The position numbers and the translations under genes are program-made. The notes below the pieces were generated by a model. It did no database searches and was not told where the DNA came from. It saw nothing but the letters and a program-made list of their open reading frames with translations. DNA of 64,000 bases, from NCBI RefSeq assembly GCF_963855985.1, contig NC_087107.1:1984001-2048000 (forward strand). The letters are read 5' to 3'. Origin of the DNA: Ostrinia nubilalis. Lineage: Eukaryota > Arthropoda > Insecta > Lepidoptera > Crambidae. Below are positions 56,100-64,000 of the stretch, piece after piece. Numbering within the stretch: position 1 is the first letter of the stretch; every line of letters starts with the position of its first letter.

Positions 56100-57039
56100 T
56101 AGTTAATTATAATAATACCGTGGATCGGCGTCACTGTAAGTTTTACATATCATTAATTTAAGGGTCATTCCACCGGCCAAGAAAATCACGTGTCCGGGGC
56201 CAAAAAGTACCCGAATATCATAATATTTTAGTAACAAATATTTTTATCTAATAGTATAACTTTGGTTCTTGTTGTTAAACCACAGAGATAGTTAATAATA
56301 GTTAATTAAGTAATTTAAAAAAAATCGTAAGACGTCAAAAATTGATTACCACGACGTGTCCGCGCTCCCGATTTCAGAACAAATTTGCTCGTATAAATTA
56401 ATCCGATATTATTACCGCTTTCAATGCTTATGTAATCGATTACTGATTAAATAAACATTGATAAATTAAATACGATATAACTATATCACTAAAAGGTTTT
56501 GTAAAATAACTATTTGAAGTTGTGTCCTGGCGTTAACCGTGATTACCCCGACACGTCGCTAATGTGCGCCTACGTCCCTAGCTACGCAATTTAGAAACGA
56601 GCTCTATCCTCCCCCGTGAACCTTTAGTGGTGGCCTGCGTGCCGAGGTGATCGGTAATGCAACTCGTCGCAGGATTTCGGAGTTATCGAGATAAGAATAT
56701 GATTACCCCGACCTTGGTTCAGTGCACGATTGATTTACTCTATCCTGTTTTTTTAGGTTTCTTTACATGGAAAGTTCTTGAGAATGTACAGGAATAATGG
56801 TCCATGTAACCGCATTTTTGTGTATTAAAACATATGGGATTCAACTTACAGATTAGGCAGGGCTCAGGATAAACCTTAATTTTTTGACTACCCCGACCTT
56901 GATTACCCCGACTTTTGTCACCGAGTAATCAATAATACTGTAATTTTACTAATGAATGATTAACTAAATAACGTTTAATAAGCAAAATTACCCTTTACTA
57001 AAATTAAATCCTATTTCCTATTAATACATATTATCCCTC

Positions 57040-57592
57040 AAAATTGGCAAGACCCCTGGACTCGACCTTATCACCGCTGAAATGCTGTAAGCCGATGTAA
57101 ACTCCATCGTTTACGTCCTAATACCTGTCTTCGAAAACATCTGGATGGAAGAGGAAGTCCCAGACGACTGGCATAAGGGGCTTCTAATTATTGTGCCGAA
57201 AAAAGGGTAAAGCAAGGGTATCAGTACCGGAAGACCCAAGAGATGCGATCTGGAGTGAGGAATTGCACACCGTTGGTGCAGAGGATGTCCAACGAGTCCA
57301 CAATTTCACTTACCTCGGGAGCATCGTTTCAGAGCCTGGAGGTACCGAAGAGGACATCACTTCGCGCATTGCCAAGGCCAGAGCTACCTTCGCACAACTT
57401 CGAGCCGTACGGCAGTCACGGAAATTGACCCAAGCAAGATCAAAATATTCGGGTCCAACGTCAATACCAGTTCTGCTCTATGGGCGGGCGTGAAACGTGG
57501 AAGGTCACTAAGGTTATCTCGCACCAGCTGCAGATCTTCTTCAGCCGCGTTGTGGACGCCTTCTGTCCCATATAGGAGACATAGGACATTGA
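57040..57592 (+). pseudogene. Internally deleted LINE RT
   Basis: First block GKTPGLDLITAEML, stop, then SIVYVLIPVFENIWMEEEVP and DDWHKGLLIIVPKKG. The palm with YxDD is deleted. Second block VQRVHNFTYLGSIVSEPGGT, EEDITSRIAKARATFAQLRA, then a degraded C-terminus and the tail ttgtggacgccttctgtccc shared with 1257-1371. Non-functional; RTE/CR1-like. Confidence 0.75.
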
Positions 57593-57604
57593 CTCACTAA
57601 TATA

Positions 57605-58428
57605 CAGGGTGTTTCTTGTAAGGTGTCAAGCCGAAGGCAGGTGATAGGTGAGGACTAGACCTATCGATTTCACCCCCATGTATGTTCTACGATTTTTCGT
57701 AGTTTAGAAGTTATCGTTAATTTTGTGATTTTTTCAAATTTCATGACCTAGTGGCTTAATTTTTTTTTTATCTTTTTTTTGGGTTGACTCTTCTCAGATT
57801 TCTTTTTTTTGACAGATTCCCTATTAGTTGCAGATATTTGAAAAAAATAATCACCTTCCTATCTTTGATGCAAGATACAAAATTTTTGCTAGAAACATAA
57901 AAAATATGCTTTTAGCAGAACATTCTAAAATTTTCAACTGAAATGTATGAGAAAAAAAAAGAATTTCCATAGGTCCAAAATAATTTTTAAAACTGCGCAG
58001 TTTTCTGAACTTTCATAACAACACAAAAAAACATGTACTTAACAGGTCATTATTTTCTGTAATCGCTCTACTAAAGTAGTAAGTCAGAGATTCCGTTACA
58101 TGTTTTTGACTTTCTTAGGACTAACTAATGTTTGCAATCCACTAAGTGTACGTTACGTAGAACACGTTTAGAGACAATAACTGAACAGAACATTTTTTAT
58201 CCACAACGAGGAAGCTCTTGCCCTTCATCTGACCTGATGGAAAGTTGGAAACTGCTGGATGATCAGCGAGCTTCACCCGGAATCCTAAACCACAGAGGAA
58301 TTGGCTGTCCTAAATAGGTAGTCTTACCATTAGCCCACAGTGGTGATTGTTACTTTACGATTAAATTTGATATACCTACCTATTAGAGTGTGAAAGGAAA
58401 GAGAAAGAGTTTGTGTATGAGTGTGTGT

Positions 58429-58518
<90 letters not shown>

Positions 58519-59354
58519 GTGTGTGTGTCTGTGTGAGAGAGAGAGAGAGAGAGAGAGCAAAAAAGGGTGTAATGATTTAATTTAAAGTAAATGTTCAAAA
58601 TGTCCGTCGCTGACCTGAATGCACATTCGACAACGACGCAAAACAATAAATTATTCGTAAATTTACAAAAGCTTCTTGCATTCTAATATGGTTTATCATC
58701 AAAATTTTCATATTCCCTTTTGTATACCACATGAAGAGCAAGAGCTTCCACGTTGTGGATAAAAAAAATCCTTTCAGTTATTGTCTCTAAATGTGTTCTA
58801 CATAACGTAAACTTAGGGGATTGCAAACATTAGTTAGTCCTAAGATAGTCAAAAACATGTAACGGAATCTCCGACTTACCACTTTAGTGGAGCGATTACA
58901 GAAAATAATGGCCTATTAAGTACATGTTTTTTTTGTGTTATTATGAAAGTTTAGAAAACTGCGCAGTTTTTAAAATTATTTTGGACCTATGGAAATTCTT
59001 TTTTTTTTCTCATATTTTTCAATTGAAAATTTTAGAATGTTCTGCTAAAAGCATATTGTTTATGTTTCTAGCAAAAATTTTGTATCTTGCATCAAAGATA
59101 GGAAGGTGATTATTTTTTTCAAATATCTGCAACTAATAGGGAATCTGTCAAAAAAAAGAAATCTGAGAAAAGTCAACCCAAAAAAAAGATAAAAAAAAAT
59201 TAAGCCACTAGGTCATGAAATTTGAAAAAATCACAAAATTAACGATAACTTCTAAACTACGAAAAATCGTAGAACATACATGGGGGTGAAATCGATAGGT
59301 CTATTCCTCACCTATCACCTGCCTTCGGCTTGACACCTTACAAGAAACACCCTG
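57605..59354. mobile_element. Long inverted-repeat element, ~620-bp arms
   Basis: Starts cagggtgtttcttgtaaggt and ends accttacaagaaacaccctg, flanked by TA (TATA). The left arm runs to ~58226 and the right arm from ~58738 to 59354; they are near-perfect inverted copies with scattered single changes (gaggactagac against gaggaatagac). The ~510-bp spacer includes a GT/GA microsatellite. Without a transposase it is a long-arm MITE. A transcript would fold into a long dsRNA hairpin. Confidence 0.85.
58419..58557 (+). repeat. (GT)n then (GA)n microsatellite
   Basis: About 110 bp of gt repeats followed by ~22 bp of ga repeats, in the spacer of the inverted repeat. His-Thr reading frames on the minus strand come from it. 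Confidence 0.95.
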
Positions 59355-59929
59355 TATAATGTACAATTGTACATGTATGTTTTTTACTGTTTTACGCAAC
59401 AACTACTTAACAGATTTTGTTGAAACTTTACAATATTGTCGTTTATACATCAAAATAATAAATGGCTAGTTATAATAACATTTATTTTACCATAAATAAA
59501 AAAAAACTTAGAAAATAAAATATTTTGTTTTATTTTTGATTACTCTGACTCCCAACTTTGATTACCCCGACCATGAAAATTTTGATGTCGCATAACTTTT
59601 TATTCCTGCTTGCTACAGATGGGCCAATATAAAAAATATGCTCGTAATAATGTATATTTTGAAATGTTTTACCTAAACTTACTCTAAATTCAAAAATAAA
59701 AAAGGTCGGGGTAATCAACAAAATAATCCAGATCCGGAGAATGACCGTTAAACAAGAAGTGTCGACGTAAACAATAATTTTTGATGCGAAACGATTCCAT
59801 AAAAAATATGTTTTATATCGTCGTAAAACTTTATATTCCTCACTTTTCCAGCCGGTGTGAAGTTGGCGCATTCGCATAAAACTTAATGTTATTTTATACT
59901 ACCGATTATTTAACTATTGACCTATAATA

Positions 59930-60030
59930 ACTTCAAACCACACAAACACAAACTCAGCTCAATCGGCCCAGCCGTTCTCGAGTTTTAATCAGACTAACGA
60001 ACATCAATTCATTTTTATTTATATAGATAG
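59930..60030 (-). mobile_element. Helitron 5' end fragment
   Basis: Minus strand TCTATCTATATAAATAAAAA, followed by tgaattgatgttcgttagtc and the gagaacggctgggccgattg segment common to insect Helitron 5' parts. The 3' end is missing. Confidence 0.5.
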
Positions 60031-60277
60031 ATTAGTATAATGGCACATGTAATACATCAGGTTAGTATGTATAGGCTGTAGAAGCAAGCCTGTCAACTGT
60101 TAACCACTAATGCACGGATATGACAGCGTCGCAGCATCTATTAACAAGCTCTCAGGGGAACGTACCGAGCCATGACATTCAATATTTACTGCAGTATTGA
60201 TGGCCTTGGCAGAATTTCAATATACGTACTCTTCGTGTATTAAACAAGCTATGTCCGCTGCACGTGCTAATTCTGGA

Positions 60278-60396
60278 TCATCATCATCACCTTTTCAGCC
60301 ACTGGACGTCCACTGCTGAAGACAGGCCTCCCCCAATGACTTCCACATCGCCCGGTTGGTAGCGGCCTGTATGTAGCGCCTTCCTGATACCTAAAT
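60278..60396 (-). pseudogene. RTE-type LINE 3' tail, minus strand
   Basis: atcatcatcaccttttcagc, cactggacgtccactgctga, ggcctcccccaatgacttcc and gtagcggcctgtatgtagcg: reverse complement of the family 3' end. Confidence 0.75.
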
Positions 60397-60504
60397 CTGA
60401 ATACTGTTCTACTAAGTACCTACTTGATTTGGCAGCGAGAATCGAATGTCTGCAAGCAATTCGCAATTCCATTCGCAAAGTTAAGTTCGCGAACGAACAT
60501 AAAC

Positions 60505-60588
60505 TTTTACCTGCAGTCGCAGGAAGCACCCGGATGCGGGCAGCGCAAGCCGGTCATTATGGAATCCTTGGGCGAGATCATTGTTGGA
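60505..60588 (+). pseudogene. LINE 3' tail fragment
   Basis: gcaggaagcacccggatgcg, gccggtcattatggaatcct and tgggcgagat match the tail type at 3948-4062 on the plus strand. Degraded. Confidence 0.45.
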
Positions 60589-60865
60589 ATGATACATTTT
60601 TACTCCATCCAATAATAAAATTGAACACTGGATTAAAATGGCATTTCGTAATAAATGACAATTTAAACCAGACTTCAACAAGGGTGTAACTTTTATTAAT
60701 GGGGTATGAATTTTAATTACTCTTTGGACTTGTGGATTTTCCATGAAATTAACATTAATGATAATGAAGGCTCAATAATATTAATGTTGTGTAAAAATAT
60801 AAATAATTTCATTATGTGTTTGTGTACATAACTCTTTAATAAAACTAGATTACAATGTACAATTA

Positions 60866-61057
60866 CTAGCGACCACCCGCGACTTCGTACGCTTGGATCC
60901 CGTTTTACCCCCTTAGTTTCGTAAAATCCATTCTTAGTGCGCCTACCTACGTTCTAAAAGGAACCCCCATGCAAGGGACTCCTAGCACTTGTAGTTTCTG
61001 AGATTTCGTGATAAGTGAGTGAGTAAGTCAGTCAGTGACCCTTCGCTTTTATATAGA
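60866..61057 (-). mobile_element. Small Helitron, minus strand
   Basis: CTAGcgaccacccgcgacttcg on the plus strand is the 3' end; gatcccgttttaccccctta follows. The 5' end is TCTATATAAAAGCGAAGGGT on the minus strand. Close relative of 45949-46158. Confidence 0.65.
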
Positions 61058-61297
61058 CAAAAAGTAAGTAGGTAAGTGATGTCACAAAAAAGTTATTTAT
61101 TTTTTGTCAAAGAAAACTTCAATCTGGCATTATATATCATGGCAATAGCAATATGAGGGCTCTCGTTTGCAATCCAGGCACTTAAGGTTTGAGGATTGCC
61201 GGCTTATCTCCACTCAGCCACTGCAGAGGATCGGTTCTTGTGACGAGAGACGCCGCGGGCTTGAGTAGTATTCGGATACAAAATGTTGGCTTTTTAA

Positions 61298-62253
61298 CAC
61301 GTTGAGTGCGAAACCAGGTCTATAGACCTTGTGTACGTCTCGCTTACCGTGCGGCTAAGAAAATTATAGTCTTCCTTGTCGTGCGAAAGGCATAACTTCA
61401 ATTGGGTCCGGTGTAGGAAAGTGATGAATATATATCTATGATGTATTCATAAAATAGAATCCAATGATGTACCTACCTTAATACCAGGTTTTTAGACCTG
61501 GTACCGCACGGAAGTAATAAAATATCTTCACAATGCGAAACCAGGTCGAAGCACCTTGTACCCTGCGCACCTGGTACCGCACCCCACGCTAGCTTCGTGC
61601 AGCCAGTGTTGCCTCGCATTCGTAAGAAACGCACATGTCGACATGGCGTCAAGAGAAACAAACAAAATCAAAACTGCAAATTGATTATAATTTAATTTGC
61701 TACACGATTTATTGCTAATTTAAATAATGTTTTTCGTGACAAACATTTGAAGTTGTAACTAAATGTTATTAAATAATATGTTTTCTTTAAATATAGCTTA
61801 TTTAAGTATTTATGAACGTATGTCTTATTTGTAAAATATTTAGACTAAATTATTAAAACATCTTTGTTTGTTACTTTTTTAAATTTTTGTTAAAACTTAA
61901 TTTAAACTATCGATATTTGTATTTCACATCCCTAGAATACCCACCAGACTTCCCTAATTCAGTGCGGCACAGGGTGCATAAGCCTTGTATTTTGAATATA
62001 GCTATAATTTTTATACTAAACAAGTTATTCACGAACGCCTTCAGGTGTATGTCAATAAATGCATTATTATTAATATTCAAAGAAAAAAAACACAATATCT
62101 ATTAACATGAAGCCAAAAATAAAATTAATATATCTTAAATATTACAAGGTCTTTAAGCCTTGTGCCGCCACAATGTAAGTTTTAATACCAGGTTTACTGA
62201 CCTTGTACCGTAGGAATGGAAAGTATTAGAAAGTTACTGCCGCAGCAAAGGTG
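61298..62253. mobile_element. TTAA-flanked element with ACCAGGT palindromes
   Basis: Ends cacgttgagtgcg and ctgccgcagcaaaggtg lie between TTAA at 61294-61297 and TTAA at 62254-62257. Near both ends stand short palindrome-like boxes: accaggtctatagaccttgt (61313), accaggtttttagacctggt (61485), accaggtcgaagcaccttgt (61540), acaaggtctttaagccttgt (62144) and accaggtttactgaccttgt (62192). piggyBac-type targeting is likely. No transposase frame; non-autonomous, 956 bp. Confidence 0.7.
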
Positions 62254-62259
62254 TTAAAG

Positions 62260-62835
62260 GAGCTTCTTTGGGTGTACTTACTCTACTCGTGTGACAAGGA
62301 AGCTATTAAAATTTTAATATGCAAATCAAAGCTAAGACTGTCTAACTGGAAACGTAAATACGAGTACCTACCTAACAGGATAAAGTACAATCTATGCTAA
62401 CAGCATTCTTTCCAGCGTGGGGAATGCCTCTGGTAAATTAGAGAATAGAGAAGATCTTTTTCCTTCAGTAGAAACTAGTAAATGACCTGATCATAAAGAT
62501 TTCGACTGATATAGTTAGTCTGCAGATTTGACATCGCTCAAATCCCCTTGATTATATAAATAACACATAGAAATTACACTATGCACCTACTACATTATAT
62601 TATACCCCACCTGTCCATCAAACCTAAGACTATTGAGTCCAAATCTCTGACCACTGGAGCAAGGCATCACAAATTACACTAATCATTTCTATTCCTACCC
62701 TACATAAACCAGTTTTAGCTAATTGGACTACCCCGCTAGACGTAGGCTTATTGATCTTGATTCTTGATTCCCAAATGGATTAGTACACGTTAGTCTGAAT
62801 GCTATATCAGCTGTTAATTGTATTACAAGATGCTC
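62260..62835. other. Gene-free stretch
   Basis: AT-rich, no coding or repeat signal recognised. One isolated gactaccccgc at 62727 recalls the 56-kb element. Confidence 0.4.
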
Positions 62836-62839
62836 TATT

Positions 62840-62880
62840 AAGTATATTACATGGATAGGTACTATCCATGTAATATACTT
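62840..62880. repeat. Perfect 19-bp-stem palindrome, 3-nt loop
   Basis: agtatattacatggatag and its exact reverse complement surround GTA; a run of T follows directly. It could extrude as a cruciform or fold as an RNA hairpin with a U tail. Confidence 0.9.
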
Positions 62881-62889
62881 TTTTTTTTA

Positions 62890-63770
62890 CATAAATGTGA
62901 TTGGCAGAGCCTGCCTAGCAAAATTTTGGTGGATAAAAATCTTATTTCGATTTAATACTTACTCATCTATTACTTCAAAGCAAATAAAAAGTACTCCATC
63001 AATTTTAGTTCGAACTCCTACAATGTATTTTGTATTTTGTTTAGTTTTACCAAAGGACTTACGTATTTTTGATTTATTAAATCCTTTTAAAAAAAATGAC
63101 GAGAATAATAAATACCCATTTTGGGTAATCATTTTATCTAACTCTACCACTAGAGTTCATTACTTAGGTTTCATGTAGCCATTGTATAAAAAAGACGTCT
63201 AAATTACGCGTAGTTATTATCAAAACTTAAATTTCAAATACAAAATAAATATTTTCATTGTGACCGAAATTGCACAAAGTTGTCACACCATTCCAGCGGT
63301 TCCCCACAAGTGCATTCAACTAGTTGCACCGATGTATCACAATGGGTCGCAGTTTGGAGTTTTTAAACGGATGCAACTATGTATACTGTACTAGTTACTA
63401 GAACTAGTAGTTTGTTGGGCGCCATAATTTTTCGTTTTTGTGTAACAAAGCGTGGTGAAAACTTTTACTTTTATTATCTCTTATCGTTGAATGAATACAA
63501 AGCTATGGTCACTATGGTAGCTCTTTTTATTCTAATAGAGAGAGAGAGACAAAAGTTCATATGTTTGATGACGTGCATCCATTACGAAATCGTGGGTAAG
63601 CACATTTTTCATTGTCAATAACAAAATCAAAAACAAAGCTCAATGAATGTGGAAGCTGCATAAACGAGAAAAAGCTCTATTGACCGATTTCAGTCCAGAG
63701 TTTTGTTAAGTGGTATTTCTGATTTTGTTTTTAAAGAACTCAGTCTGTATTTGACAAGGTATAAATGCCG
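62890..63770. other. Gene-free stretch
   Basis: A 93-codon plus-strand frame at 62897-63178 overlaps an opposing 63-codon frame and has no recognisable features. No other signal. Confidence 0.4.
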
Positions 63771-63775
63771 TATCG

Positions 63776-63960
63776 GGACACTTGCGCGAAAGACACTAGC
63801 GTGAAAGACATTAGCGCGAAGACACTAGCGCGATAAGCCATAGTGTCTTTCGCGCTAATGTCTTTTCGCGCTATAGTCCATTCGCGCTAGTGTCTTTTGT
63901 CGCTAGTGTCCATGCGCGCAAATGGCTTTTCGCGCTAATTTCTTTCGTGCAAGTGTACCA
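63776..63960. mobile_element. Foldback of GCGCGAAAGACACT units
   Basis: About four units of (a/t)agcgcgaaagacact in one orientation (63780-63835) meet about eight in the other (agtgtctttcgcgct, 63840-63955). The ends ggacacttgcgcgaaaga and tctttcgtgcaagtgtacc are inverted copies. TAAATG on both flanks (63763-63768 and 63969-63974) is a possible, imperfectly placed TSD. No coding content. Confidence 0.7.
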
Positions 63961-64000
63961 GAACCGGTAAATGCTAATGAGACTTCTATGAGGTAGGTAA

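Larger units (their letters stand above)
56162..59747. mobile_element. TTAA-flanked element with GATTACCCCGAC boxes
   Basis: Ends gggtcattccaccgg and ccggagaatgaccg, directly flanked by TTAA (56158-56161, 59748-59751). The subterminal parts hold repeated gattaccccgac(c/a) motifs: near 56344 (diverged), 56541, 56701, 56886, 56899 and 59564, and inverted at 59704. A LINE remnant (57040-57592) and the 1.75-kb inverted repeat (57605-59354) are nested inside. TTAA targets suggest a piggyBac- or Kolobok-type non-autonomous element; no transposase is seen. Confidence 0.6.

Noticed and set aside
58330..58646. Minus-strand His-Thr-rich frames
   Set aside because: Products of the GT/GA microsatellite in the spacer of the inverted repeat.
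1..64000. CRISPR arrays, operons, phage or prophage signals
   Set aside because: The window is eukaryotic nuclear repeat DNA; the direct repeats found are microsatellites, foldback units or the 204-bp triplication, without spacer architecture.

Overview
This is TE-dense, AT-rich nuclear DNA from a moth or butterfly (Lepidoptera). The lineage call rests on repeat content: many 3' tails of RTE-type non-LTR elements ending in ATG runs, small Helitrons ending in CTAG after a GC-rich hairpin, one BEL/Pao LTR element, and many short inverted-repeat elements of types I associate with lepidopteran genomes. No species can be named. No intact host protein gene, rRNA or confident tRNA gene is visible; the best trace of a host gene is a pair of possible minus-strand exons at about 49.8-53.1 kb.

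Layout. 0-16 kb: intergenic DNA with MITEs (1.7, 2.4, 5.4, 6.3 kb), LINE tails, three Helitrons, an 8-bp-TSD foldback element (8.04-8.75 kb), a larger foldback element whose arms are degenerate ATATAA repeats around a GC-rich core and a CTTG microsatellite (10.7-11.95 kb), and a 1.6-kb TIR element (12.1-13.7 kb). 16.27-25.98 kb: a three-level nest. An AACCGACTTC-ended repeat was hit by a 9.3-kb BEL/Pao element on the minus strand (matching 328-bp LTRs, TSD CTGCG). The gag of that element was then hit by a 2751-bp TIR transposon carrying a decayed RTE reverse-transcriptase fragment. 26-49 kb: MITEs, LINE remnants (a decayed reverse transcriptase at 28.2 kb, a LINE C-terminus at 31.8 kb), RTE tails, an exact-looking 204-bp tandem triplication (42.24-42.84 kb) and two tail-to-tail Helitrons (45.7-46.2 kb). 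50.365-53.116 kb: a second, almost identical copy of the 2.75-kb transposon, sitting inside what looks like a phase-0 exon. 55-64 kb: a Helitron, a TTAA-flanked element with repeated GATTACCCCGAC boxes that contains a LINE remnant and a 1.75-kb long-arm inverted repeat, a TTAA-flanked element with ACCAGGT palindromes, and a foldback of GCGCGAAAGACACT units at the right edge.

The order of events can be read from the nesting: AACCGACTTC repeat first, then BEL, then the 2.75-kb transposon. Equal-length, apparently identical LTRs and the near identity of the two transposon copies 28 kb apart point to recent activity. The BEL copy is not autonomous as read: it has one frameshift before the end of RNase H, plus the insertion in gag. 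The main candidate for something undescribed is the 2.75-kb transposon family: 4-bp AT-rich TSDs, GGGCATTTCTAC ends, subterminal GAATTGAG boxes and captured RT sequence. I could not assign it to a superfamily.
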